In this document: piece by piece, positions 46,526 to 54,876 of the stretch
How the letters are laid out: each line of letters opens with the position of its first letter
How positions within the stretch are numbered: the first letter of the stretch is position 1
Source of the DNA: Mycolicibacterium thermoresistibile
GTDB lineage: Bacteria > Actinomycetota > Actinomycetes > Mycobacteriales > Mycobacteriaceae
Assembly: GCF_900187065.1 (NCBI RefSeq)
Contig: NZ_LT906483.1
Coordinates: 3,658,001 to 3,722,000 of the forward strand
Direction: 5' to 3'
Length of the DNA: 64,000 nucleotides
The notes under the pieces: model-generated
What the model saw: the letters and a program-made list of their open reading frames with translations, nothing else
What the model was told of the DNA's origin: nothing
Database searches by the model: none
Made by a program: the position numbers and the translations under genes

Positions 46526-47116
46526 TTAGGTGCTGAAAACCTTGAGCGGGCGCTCGACGAACTCGAACACCACCCCGTCCGGCGAGCGCAGGAACGCGAT
46601 GTACAACCCATCGATCTTGGTTCCGGGCAGCGGGCACCACACCGGTTCGCCGCATTGCTCAATCCAATCTGGCACGGCGGCAAGAGCTTTTTTAACACTT
46701 TCGACCCGCAAGGCACATCGGTATAGCCCTTGCTGGTTACCTCCCCACGGGACCGGATCGTCAGACGACGTCGCCGGATGCTGGACCACCGACACTGTGA
46801 ACCGGTCCGCGTCCTCCGGCAGTGCGAATCGCGCAACCACGCATTCGACCGGCTCCCCTGTTGCCCCAGGTGCCAATTGCGAGCCGGCGACTGACACTGG
46901 CGTCGGCGGCAAGAGCTCAACGAAACCGATCGCTGTGAGAAACTCCGCCGTAGCGGCGGCATCGATCGACGAGATGCGGATTCCAGAGAACAAAGCACCG
47001 CCGGACGTATCGATACCAGTTGGCGACTGAGCCAACTGAGGAATGATCAGAACCTGTGGATGAGCCTCGGTGTGGGGGCGTGAAGATGGGCGCACCTTCC
47101 CGAGGATGATCTTCAC
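46526..47116 (-). pseudogene. VOC (glyoxalase/dioxygenase superfamily) protein, N-terminus replaced by IS256 sequence
   Basis: The native part, from about residue 27 (QLAQSPTGIDTSGGALFSGI), contains one VOC domain: RISSIDAAATAEFLTAIGFV, FTVSVVQHPATSSDD and the end FLRSPDGVVFEFVERPLKVF. The first 26 residues lie inside the left end of the IS256 element (from 47038) and are not native. The family often has two such modules, so about half the protein may be missing. It might have acted on a ring-cleavage or epimerisation step. Confidence 0.75.
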
Positions 47117-48528
47117 GGAATCAGGTATTCGATCAAGACCGGCGTTGGCGCGCTGGTTGGGAAGGTACGCCCATGCTCACGGTAGTTCACGACGGCGCGG
47201 AGGCCAACGACAACACCGACAGTGGTGCTGGTCGGTCGTTGTTGGATGAGATTGTCCGCGACGGGGCCCGGCAGATGCTGGCCGCGGCGTTGCAGGCCGA
47301 GGTCGCCGCCTACGTGGCGCAGTTCGCCGATCAACTCGACGAGAACGGTCACCGGTTGGTGGTCCGCAACGGCTACCACCAGCCGCGCGAGGTGCTGACC
47401 GCCGCCGGCGCGGTGCAGGTGAGGGCCCCGCGGGTCAACGACAAACGTGTCGACCCCGACACCGGTGAACGCAAGCGGTTCTCCTCGGCGATCCTGCCGG
47501 CCTGGGCGCGCAAGTCCCCGCAGATGTCCGAGGTACTGCCGCTGCTGTACCTGCACGGCCTGTCGAGCAACGATTTCACCCCTGCCCTCGAGCAGTTCCT
47601 CGGCTCCGGTGCCGGGTTGTCGGCCAGCACGATCACCCGGCTCACGTCGCAGTGGCAAGACGAGGCCGCCGCGTTCGGTCGTCGCGACCTCTCGGCCACT
47701 GATTACGTGTATCTGTGGGTCGACGGCATTCACCTCAAGGTGCGGCTGGACCAGGAGAAACTCTGCTTGCTGGTGATGCTCGGTATGCGCGCTGACGGCC
47801 GCAAGGAGCTCGTGGCGATCACCGACGGCTACCGTGAATCGGCCGAGTCGTGGGCCGATCTGCTGCGCGACTGCAAACGGCGCGGCATGACCGCCCCCGT
47901 ACTCGCGATCGGTGACGGTGCACTCGGGTTCTGGAAAGCAGTCCGCGAAGTTTTCCCGGCCACCAAAGAGCAGCGCTGCTGGTTTCATAAGCAGGCCAAT
48001 GTTCTTGCCGCACTGCCGACATCAGCGCACCAGTCGGCGCTGGCGGCGATCAAGGAGATCTATAACGCCGAGGATATCGACAAGGCCCAGATCGCGGTCA
48101 AGGCCTTCGAGGCCGACTTCGGCGCGAAGTATCCCAAGGCGGTCGCTAAGATCACCGACGACCTCGATGTGCTGCTGGAATTCTACAAGTATCCGGCCGA
48201 ACATTGGATTCATCTGCGAACGACGAATCCGATCGAATCCACCTTTGCCACAGTGCGTTTGAGGACCAAGGTCACCAAGGGGCCCGGATCACGAGCGGCC
48301 GGACTAGCGATGGCCTACAAGCTCATCGACGCCGCCGCGGCCCGCTGGCGCGCCGTCAACGCCCCACACCTGGTCGCCCTGGTCCGCGCCGGCGCGGTCT
48401 TCCATAAAGGCAAACTGCTCGAACGACCCACCGAAATCACCCCACCAACACCGCCCTCAGGCGACGATCAGCACACCGGAACGGAGGTCGCCTGAAACAC
48501 CCCGATCCACAGGTATTGACAATTCCTC
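47038..48528 (+). mobile_element. IS256 family insertion sequence, ~1.49 kb, no target duplication
   Basis: The left end GAGGAATGATCAGAACCTGT (47038-47057, continuing GGAT) and right end ending GTATTGACAATTCCTC (48513-48528) form 24-bp imperfect inverted repeats (47038-47061 and 48505-48528). The 8 bp outside (AGCCAACT left, GCTACCCA right) differ, whereas IS256 elements normally duplicate 8-9 bp. Both flanking genes are truncated exactly at the element. Confidence 0.9.
47173..48495 (+). CDS. IS256 (mutator) family transposase, 440 aa
   Basis: Complete transposase: RSLLDEIVRDGARQMLAAAL, RNGYHQPREVLTAAGAVQVR, LSSNDFTPALEQFLG, DYVYLWVDGIHLKVRL (first Asp), VLAIGDGALGFWKAVREVFP (second Asp), QRCWFHKQANVLAALP, and TNPIESTFATVRLRTKVTKG (Glu), the DDE arrangement of mutator-type enzymes. 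It moves the element by copy-and-paste. It appears intact, so the element could still be active. Confidence 0.95.
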   Translation: MLTVVHDGAEANDNTDSGAGRSLLDEIVRDGARQMLAAALQAEVAAYVAQFADQLDENGHRLVVRNGYHQPREVLTAAGAVQVRAPRVNDKRVDPDTGERKRFSSAILPAWARKSPQMSEVLPLLYLHGLSSNDFTPALEQFLGSGAGLSASTITRLTSQWQDEAAAFGRRDLSATDYVYLWVDGIHLKVRLDQEKLCLLVMLGMRADGRKELVAITDGYRESAESWADLLRDCKRRGMTAPVLAIGDGALGFWKAVREVFPATKEQRCWFHKQANVLAALPTSAHQSALAAIKEIYNAEDIDKAQIAVKAFEADFGAKYPKAVAKITDDLDVLLEFYKYPAEHWIHLRTTNPIESTFATVRLRTKVTKGPGSRAAGLAMAYKLIDAAAARWRAVNAPHLVALVRAGAVFHKGKLLERPTEITPPTPPSGDDQHTGTEVA

Positions 48529-49453
48529 GCTACCCATCCCGGCTCAGGCCTGGACGCTTGAGGTGATGGGTCCGGCGACGCTGAAGTTCGCTCCTCGCCT
48601 GGCCACTGACTTCCTGCCCCGCTACCTCGACGGCTCCGAGTGGTGGGGGCAGGGCTTCTCCGAACCAGAGTCCGGCAGCGACCTGGCCTCGCTTCGGACG
48701 CGCGCGACCGACGACGGCGCGGGCGGGTTCATCGTCAACGGCCAGAAGATCTGGACTAGTCAGGGTGCCACGGCCACGCGGCTATACGTGCTTGTGCGCA
48801 CCGGTACGCCGGAAAGCAGGCATCGCGGGCTGTCAATGCTTCTGATCGACAGCGACGCACCCGGCGTCACATTCCGTCCGATCGCCTTGGCCAGCGGGCG
48901 CCGCGAGTTGGCCGAATTGTTCTTCGATGATGTACGAGTCCCACCGGAGCGACTGGTGGGCGAGGTCGGTGGCGGCTGGGCGGTGACGATGTTCTTGATG
49001 CAATATGAGCGCGGCATGTACGGCTACGCGGCACTAAACAAGGTCATGATGGAGTTGGGCCGCCTGCGGGATTACATGGTCAACCGTGCTGTCAGCGCAG
49101 CGCAGCGGGAGCGATTCGCCCGCGTATACGTCGACGTCACCTCGGCACAGGCCCGTGCTGCCGCTACCGTTCGCAAGCTGGCCGCCGGGCAGGTTGTGGG
49201 CCCGGAGAGCAGCATCGACAAGCTGTTGTGCAGTGAGGCCGAGCGGGAGGCCCACGACTTGATCCTCGACGTCACGCGGGACCACATGATGGTCGGCACG
49301 GGCACCGGTATCGACCCGGCGGCGTTCGACACCGCGCGAGCGGGGTGGTGGTACTCGCGTGCCGCCACGATCATGGGGGGCACTGCCGAGGTTCAGCGTG
49401 GGATCATCGCCGACCACATCTTGGGTTTGCCGAAGGAAAGGCGCGCATCATGA
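48529..49453 (+). pseudogene. Acyl-CoA dehydrogenase, catalytic type, N-terminus lost at IS256
   Basis: Coding begins directly at the IS256 edge (LPIPAQAWTLEVMGPATLKF) and runs in phase to TGA 49451-49453. About 100 N-terminal residues of the helical domain are gone. The rest is good: GQGFSEPESGSDLASLRTRA, NGQKIWTSQGATATRLYVLV, FFDDVRVPPERLVGEVGGGW and TIMGGTAEVQRGIIADHILG. Internal GTG 48563/ATG 48566 could start a short product that would lack part of the flavin domain. It overlaps the partner-type dehydrogenase at 49450 (ATGA). Confidence 0.88.
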
Positions 49454-50448
49454 CGCGCACGCGACCAGCGAATCTGGCCGGTGACGAAACCTGGGCGATG
49501 ATTGAAGAGACTGTAGTCCGTCTGTTCGACGAAGTTGCCGCCAGACAGGACCATGTCGCCATCGATCCGCTGCTGCAGAAACTGGGCTGGTCGGAAATCG
49601 AGGCCGAGTATCCGGTGGCAGCGTGTGCGCTGTTGTTCCGGACGCAGGGGCGGTGCCTGGCCCTCACCGATGCGCTGGACCGCGTCATGCTCGCCGAACT
49701 CGCGCCGTTGGTCGACGCGCCGGTCGACTGCATCGTGCTGCCGACGCTGTCTCAGGGTTCCGTGCCCAGTTCGAACGAGGGCCAAATGAAGGGAATCGTG
49801 CTTGGTCCGCTGCGCGGCCGCGTCGTGGTCCCGGTGTCCGATGTCCCGGGAACGGTTTCAGTCACGGTCGTCGATTCCGATCAACTTCGTGGTGATCAAC
49901 TCGACACATTCGACGCGTCGGTAGTCTGGACTTGGGTCGAGGGCTCCATCGACGGCGACCTCGTTGACGCGTCGACAGAATGGGGCCGCGCCATTTCCGC
50001 GGCGCATCGCTCGCTCGCCACCGAGCTCATTGCCCTCGCCGATACTGCTCTGCGACTCGCGGTCGAGCACACCAGCGTCCGGGTCCAGTTCGGCTCGCCG
50101 ATCGGCTCGCTGCAGTCCCCGCGCCACGCTCTCGCCGCGGCTGCGGCACGTTTGGAAGGCGCCCGAGCAGTGCTCGACGATTCGTGGTGGTACGGCGGCT
50201 TACTGTCGGCGCAAGTAGCGAAGGCCGCGGCCGGCCGGGCGCACCGCGCCGTCAGCGACGCGGTGCTACAGGTCTGCGGGGCAATGGGCCTGACGGCTGA
50301 GCATGACCTCCATCGTTACGTGACCCGCGGCTTCCAAATCGACGCGCTGTGCGGATCGTATCTGCAGTTGGAATCGCTATTGGCCGACCGCTTGTTCGAT
50401 GTTCACGCGCCTGAGCGCGCACTCCCCGCGATCATCAACCTGGACTGA
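49450..50448 (+). CDS. Acyl-CoA dehydrogenase, partner-type (no GGT-x-E motif), 332 aa
   Basis: ATG 49450 overlaps the upstream dehydrogenase stop. The protein keeps the fold (MIEETVVRLFDEVAARQDHV; HTSVRVQFGSPIGSLQSPRH; QVCGAMGLTAEHDLHRYVTR) but is short, has a degenerate middle domain and ends LLADRLFDVHAPERALPAII without GGTxE. This is the second of three such catalytic/partner pairs in the island. With its partner truncated it is probably non-functional alone. Confidence 0.85.
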   Translation: MTRTRPANLAGDETWAMIEETVVRLFDEVAARQDHVAIDPLLQKLGWSEIEAEYPVAACALLFRTQGRCLALTDALDRVMLAELAPLVDAPVDCIVLPTLSQGSVPSSNEGQMKGIVLGPLRGRVVVPVSDVPGTVSVTVVDSDQLRGDQLDTFDASVVWTWVEGSIDGDLVDASTEWGRAISAAHRSLATELIALADTALRLAVEHTSVRVQFGSPIGSLQSPRHALAAAAARLEGARAVLDDSWWYGGLLSAQVAKAAAGRAHRAVSDAVLQVCGAMGLTAEHDLHRYVTRGFQIDALCGSYLQLESLLADRLFDVHAPERALPAIINLD

Positions 50449-50455
50449 GGAAAGT

Positions 50456-51598
50456 ATGCGCCGCAACATTTTCGACGAGGTACACGAGGATTTCCGCGCC
50501 ACCGCACGGAAGTTCTTCGAACGCGAGTGTGTTCCCAATGTGGAGAAATGGGAACGCGACGGCAAAGTTAGCCGCGAAGCGTGGTTGGCCGCCGGCGAGC
50601 ACGGCCTGATCGGCTGGGAGTTCGACGAGAAATACGGCGGCCTCGGCGTGAAAGATTTTCGGTTCAATCAGATCATCTCCGAAGAGATGTTCATGACAGG
50701 TTCAGTCGGCATCGGCCTCGGCATCCAGAACGACATCCTGATGCCTTACCTCAGCAGCCTGACTACCGAAGAACAGAAAGAACGGTGGCTACCGAAGTTC
50801 ATCTCCGGCGAGTACATCGGTTCGATCGCAATGTCGGAACCCGCTGCTGGATCCGATCTGGCCGGCATCAAGACCACCGCATGCGACGAGGGGGATCATT
50901 GGGTCGTCAACGGTCAGAAAACGTTTATCAGCAACGGGTTGCTGTCCAAGCTCGTGCTTACTGCGGTCAAAACCGATCCGGCAGCCGGACATAAAGGCAT
51001 CAGCCTGTTGATGATCGAGGACGGCATGGAGGGCTTCACCCGGGGACGCAAGCTGGACAAGATCGGCCAGCTCTCCGCCGACACCGCGGAGTTGTTCTTC
51101 GACAACGTGAAAGTGCCGAAGACGAACTTGGTTGGTGAACTTAACCGAGGTTTCTATCACCTAGTGTCCAACCTGCCCTTCGAGCGTGTCGGTGTAGCCT
51201 GTTACGCCTTGCCCGCAGCGCGGCGAGCCCTCGACCTGACGAAGGCGTATGCATTGGAACGCACTGCGTTTGGTCAGCCGATCGGGAAGTTCCAAGTCAA
51301 CCGGCACTTCATCGCGGAGATGCAGGTCAAACTCGATGCTGCACAGACATATCTGGACCAGTGCGTACTCGCGGTCAACGAGGGCACCCTTTCCGCTCCC
51401 GACGCGGCAGGGCTGAAATGGTGGACCTCCGAGGTGCAGTGGGAGATCATCGATCGATGCCTACAGCTTCACGGTGGCTACGGCTATATCAACGAATACG
51501 AAGTCGCCCGCCTGTGGCGCGACTCTCGGGTCCAGCGCCTGTACGCGGGGACCACTGAGATTATGAAGGACCTGATGGGACGAGCCATGGGTTTCTGA
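50456..51598 (+). CDS. Acyl-CoA dehydrogenase (FadE type), 380 aa
   Basis: ATG 50456 (MRRNIFDEVHEDFRATARKF) follows GAGGAAAG and lies 7 bp after the partner-type dehydrogenase. All motifs are present: SIAMSEPAAGSDLAGIKTTA, NGQKTFISNGLLSKLVLTAV, LVSNLPFERVGVACYALPAA, LHGGYGYINEYEVARLWRDS and YAGTTEIMKDLMGRAMG. It is of the same subtype as the backbone enzyme at 18056 and, unlike the paired ones, should work as a homotetramer. The GntR regulator follows on the same strand. Confidence 0.9.
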   Translation: MRRNIFDEVHEDFRATARKFFERECVPNVEKWERDGKVSREAWLAAGEHGLIGWEFDEKYGGLGVKDFRFNQIISEEMFMTGSVGIGLGIQNDILMPYLSSLTTEEQKERWLPKFISGEYIGSIAMSEPAAGSDLAGIKTTACDEGDHWVVNGQKTFISNGLLSKLVLTAVKTDPAAGHKGISLLMIEDGMEGFTRGRKLDKIGQLSADTAELFFDNVKVPKTNLVGELNRGFYHLVSNLPFERVGVACYALPAARRALDLTKAYALERTAFGQPIGKFQVNRHFIAEMQVKLDAAQTYLDQCVLAVNEGTLSAPDAAGLKWWTSEVQWEIIDRCLQLHGGYGYINEYEVARLWRDSRVQRLYAGTTEIMKDLMGRAMGF

Positions 51599-51703
51599 GC
51601 AGATGAGCTTCGTCACTGCCTGGGTGCGCAACCCTTAAGGGAACAGCATTATAAGATAAACCTATATTCAGTTAGTTGGTTCCGACTACCGGTGGAGGAC
51701 TAT
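51599..51703 (+). promoter_or_regulatory. AT-rich promoter region of the GntR regulator
   Basis: Between the dehydrogenase stop and ATG 51704 lies an AT-rich stretch (51645-51680: ATTATAAGATAAACCTATATTCAG) with -10-like TATATT, bracketed by GGAAC (51632-51636) and GTTCC (51679-51683). An autoregulatory site is plausible. Confidence 0.4.
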
Positions 51704-52444
51704 ATGGAGGTCACCAACCTTCGGGAGCCGAAGATGGCAGATCGGGTGGCCACTGTGCTTCGCCGGATGTTCATCCGCGGTGAGATACCCGAAGGGACAA
51801 TGCTCCCCCCGGAGTCGGAACTGATGGAGCGCTTCGGAGTATCTCGCCCGACCCTGCGGGAGGCATTCCGAGTGCTCGAGTCGGAATCGCTCATCGTCAT
51901 CCAACGTGGTGTTCGTGGCGGCGCTAGGGTCACTCGTCCACGACGTGAGACTCTAGCCCGCTACGCTGGACTAATTCTTGAGTATGAAGAAGTGACGCTC
52001 AAGGACGTCTACGAAGCGCGAATGACGATCGAAATGCCGATGGTGGTAGAGCTGGCGAAGAAGCGCGATCCCGCAGTAATTGCCGAGTTGGAGGCGATTG
52101 TCGCCAACGAGTCGAACTTGAAGCCGGGAAGCGAAACGGTCGACCAATTGACCGACTTTCATGCTGCGGTTGCGCGGCTTTCAGGAAACAAGACGCTGCA
52201 GATCGTCGCTGACATGCTCCATCACATCGTCAAGACGGCGAATCGGTCGTTGCAGCCCACCGAGGGTACCCGCGCCGAGCAAGCAGTTCGGCGGTCCGCG
52301 AAGACCCATCGAATGGTGTTGGAACTGATTAAAGCCGGCGACGCCGAGAAAGCTGGCGAACTCTGGCAGCGTCACCTGCAGAAGGCAGAGGAATTCGTGC
52401 TTTCGGGCGCTGAAATGTCCACCGTGGTCGATCTTCTCGAATAA
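51704..52444 (+). CDS. FadR-type GntR regulator (FCD domain), 246 aa
   Basis: Winged helix-turn-helix: ADRVATVLRRMFIRGEIPEG, ESELMERFGVSRPTLREAFR and VLESESLIVIQRGVRGGARV. The C-terminal FCD helical domain follows (VTLKDVYEARMTIEMPMVVE; DQLTDFHAAVARLSGNKTLQ; SAKTHRMVLELIKAGDAEKA) with Asp/His residues likely binding a metal. Such regulators sense acyl-CoAs or organic acids. ATG 51704 has GGAGG seven bases upstream. It could control the dehydrogenase cluster upstream and the convergent hydratase/thiolase operon. Confidence 0.9.
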   Translation: MEVTNLREPKMADRVATVLRRMFIRGEIPEGTMLPPESELMERFGVSRPTLREAFRVLESESLIVIQRGVRGGARVTRPRRETLARYAGLILEYEEVTLKDVYEARMTIEMPMVVELAKKRDPAVIAELEAIVANESNLKPGSETVDQLTDFHAAVARLSGNKTLQIVADMLHHIVKTANRSLQPTEGTRAEQAVRRSAKTHRMVLELIKAGDAEKAGELWQRHLQKAEEFVLSGAEMSTVVDLLE

Positions 52445-52894
52445 GCGCCGTTCGCCATGATGCCGCCCGCGAGATCGACGCCGTGCTGTCTGCCTCGCCG
52501 GTTTGATATCGAACTACTTGGGGCGGATAGGCGTCCACTGATGTGAAATATCGATGCTACCCCATTGGCGTAGGCACCGTTCGCTCGTACTAAATCACGA
52601 CGGATATCGTCAACCTCAGCGAACCAGCCGAGACAGTGGAGCTGAGGCATGGCATTCCGCTGAGGCACGGTCCCCATGCCAGCAGCCGACCGGGTGCGCG
52701 TCTCCTACGTCAGCACCGGAATCCGATTCCCCATAAGACGGTTGACGTAGTCGACGCCGGAACGGACGCCGACGAGTACCCGTTACCAGTCGGTGCCGCT
52801 GCGAATCGAGCGCCGTCGTCGCCGAGTCACATGCGATCGGCGACGACGGCAGTCCTGCAGTTTATGCCGCGAGTCACCGCCTACCCGTAACCGC
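52445..52894. other. Spacer between convergent transcripts
   Basis: No gene family is recognisable. One plus frame (52636-52890) is open but has no start context. The hairpin at 52812-52850 is the main feature. Confidence 0.45.
52812..52850 (-). terminator. Perfect 14-bp stem hairpin after the hydratase gene
   Basis: GCCGTCGTCGCCGA (52812-52825) pairs exactly with TCGGCGACGACGGC (52837-52850), 11-nt loop, 45 bp beyond the stop of the leftward hydratase gene. Confidence 0.7.
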
Positions 52895-53704
52895 TTACTT
52901 CTGCGACCTGGCCCGGAACGCCGCGACCCGCTCCTTGAACTCCGGCGTGGAGAACGATGTGTACTCTTCAGCCAACGCATATTCGAGCACGCCGAGGGCG
53001 GCCCGCGACAGGTGCATGTTCATCGCGACTTTGGTGGCGCGCAACGCCTGTGATGGCAACGCGACCAACCTCTCACCGATAGCCAATGCCTCGTCGAGGA
53101 CCGACTCATCGCTGGTCACTTTTGTCACCAGGTTAAGTTTCACTGCCGCTTCGGCTGTAATCCGGTCCCCTAGCAAGACATACTCTTTCGCCTTCATTAG
53201 ACCGATCAGCAACGGCAGCATCGCGGCGCCCCCGTCGCCGGCGACAAGACCCACCGCAACGTGTGGGTCCGACAGAAAACTGCTCTGCCCCATGACGAGG
53301 AAGTCACTCAGCAGCGCGATCGAACACCCGAGTCCCACGGCCGGGCCGTTGACCGCCGACACCAATGGCTTGGCGAAATTGATCAATTCAAGAAAAACAG
53401 TTCTGGCTTCGGTGATCTGATGTTGTCGTGCCACTGGATCTTCGATCAGGCGGTCGAACATCGCCATGTCTCCACCTGCCGAGAATGCCTTACCGACGCC
53501 GGTAGTGACCACCGCGCGTACATCGTTATCCGCAGCGAGAGCACGCCATATTGTGGCGAACGCATGGTGCACTTCTTCGTTCACCGCGTTGAACGCTTGC
53601 GGTCGGTTGATGCTCACAACATGCACGCCGCCCCGCTTCTCCACCAGCAGCCACGGGGCGAATTCTTCGTATCTGGGTAGCGTGGCGATCTTCGAGTTGG
53701 TCAT
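52895..53704 (-). CDS. Enoyl-CoA hydratase/isomerase, 269 aa
   Basis: Crotonase fold: VEKRGGVHVVSINRPQAFNA, first oxyanion loop KAFSAGGDMAMFDRLIEDPV and second SAVNGPAVGLGCSIALLSDF. At the places of the two catalytic Glu the text reads GLGCSIAL and DPHVAVGLVAGDGGAAML, with Ser/Cys and Asp, so the reaction may be isomerisation, retro-Claisen or dehalogenation rather than hydration. ATG 53704 (MTNSKIATLPRYEEF) has AGGAG upstream. It starts 11 bp after the thiolase gene's stop and is the last gene of the 56075-52895 operon. Confidence 0.87.
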   Translation of the reverse strand: MTNSKIATLPRYEEFAPWLLVEKRGGVHVVSINRPQAFNAVNEEVHHAFATIWRALAADNDVRAVVTTGVGKAFSAGGDMAMFDRLIEDPVARQHQITEARTVFLELINFAKPLVSAVNGPAVGLGCSIALLSDFLVMGQSSFLSDPHVAVGLVAGDGGAAMLPLLIGLMKAKEYVLLGDRITAEAAVKLNLVTKVTSDESVLDEALAIGERLVALPSQALRATKVAMNMHLSRAALGVLEYALAEEYTSFSTPEFKERVAAFRARSQK

Positions 53705-53715
53705 GGTTGCTCCTG

Positions 53716-54876
53716 TCACTTCTTGTCGCTGGAGAGAATGGTCACGGCTGAGACGGCGGTGGGACCGCCGATGTTATGCGCCAGAGCGACTCGAGCGCCG
53801 TCCACTTGGTTCTCGGCTTGACCGCGAAGTTGGATGAACAGTTCATAGCATTGGGCCACACCCGTCGCGCCCGGCGGATGACCCTTCGCCTTGAGGCCTC
53901 CGCTCGCGTTGATCGGGATGGACCCTCCGACATAGTTATCGGCGGCCTCTACCAACTTGTATGCCTCGAAACGGTCGGCGAATCCGAGATCCTCGTAACT
54001 GATCAACTCGACGCCGGTGAAACAGTCGTGCACCTCGGCCACATCGATATCGCCCGGCGTAAGGCCGGCCATCTTCATAGCCGACTTCGCCGCCCGTACC
54101 GTCGGCGGGAAGGTGGTCATGTCCTTCTTATGCTGGTGCATCACCCGGTCCATCCCGATGCCGACACCGCGCACCCAGACCGGAGAGTCGGTGTAGCGGT
54201 CAACGACCTCTTCGGCGGCTAAGATCACAGCCGCTGCCCCATCGCTCTGCGGTGTGCAGTCATAGAGGCCGAACGGCTCGACAATAATCGGGGCGGCCAA
54301 CGCCTGCTCCACCGTGATCTCGTAGCGCAATTGCGCTTTAGGGTTCTTCAGAGCATGGAAGTGATTCTTGACCGCAATCATGGCCATGTGTTCTTTGGTC
54401 GCCGGCGACTCGTGCAGATAACGCGTGATGTGCAAAGCGAAGTTCGCCGGCGCCACCAGACCGAGCGGATAGTCCCAGGCGTTGTCGCGTGTCATCGCGG
54501 CCCAGTCCCAAAAAGTGGTGGTGGACGACGTCTCACGTACTTTGTCCGCTCCTACAACGAGCACGACGTCATACAGCCCAGAGGCGATCGCCAGTACACC
54601 GTTGCGAATCGCATCATTTCCTGTCGCACAGGCATTTTCAATGCGTGTCACCGGAATGTCGGTGAGGTCGAGTGTGTCCGCAAGTATTCCCGACGGGAAG
54701 CCGTCGGTAGTCGACAACTCGCCGAACCACGCTGCCTCGATCTCGGCCTTCTCGATGCCCTTGTCTACATTTCCCACGGCTTCGGCAAAGGCCATGGGTA
54801 CGAGATCCTTGATGCCCAAATCGAAATGCTCACCGAAGGGTGTCATTCCCGCCCCTACTATCGCGACGTTTCTCAT
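53716..54876 (-). CDS. SCP2-type thiolase with full catalytic set, 386 aa
   Basis: SCPx-like thiolase: NVAIVGAGMTPFGEHFDLGI, nucleophile Cys83 in RIENACATGNDAI, EVHDCFTGVELISYEDLG, and NASGGLKAKGHPPGATGVAQ with the catalytic His. It should thiolyse 3-ketoacyl-CoAs, probably branched or steroid-like ones. Its ATG overlaps the upstream DUF35 fusion gene by 4 bp, so it has a DUF35 partner in the same transcript. Of the three thiolase/DUF35 pairs in the island it is the only one keeping both Cys and His. Confidence 0.88.
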   Translation of the reverse strand: MRNVAIVGAGMTPFGEHFDLGIKDLVPMAFAEAVGNVDKGIEKAEIEAAWFGELSTTDGFPSGILADTLDLTDIPVTRIENACATGNDAIRNGVLAIASGLYDVVLVVGADKVRETSSTTTFWDWAAMTRDNAWDYPLGLVAPANFALHITRYLHESPATKEHMAMIAVKNHFHALKNPKAQLRYEITVEQALAAPIIVEPFGLYDCTPQSDGAAAVILAAEEVVDRYTDSPVWVRGVGIGMDRVMHQHKKDMTTFPPTVRAAKSAMKMAGLTPGDIDVAEVHDCFTGVELISYEDLGFADRFEAYKLVEAADNYVGGSIPINASGGLKAKGHPPGATGVAQCYELFIQLRGQAENQVDGARVALAHNIGGPTAVSAVTILSSDKK

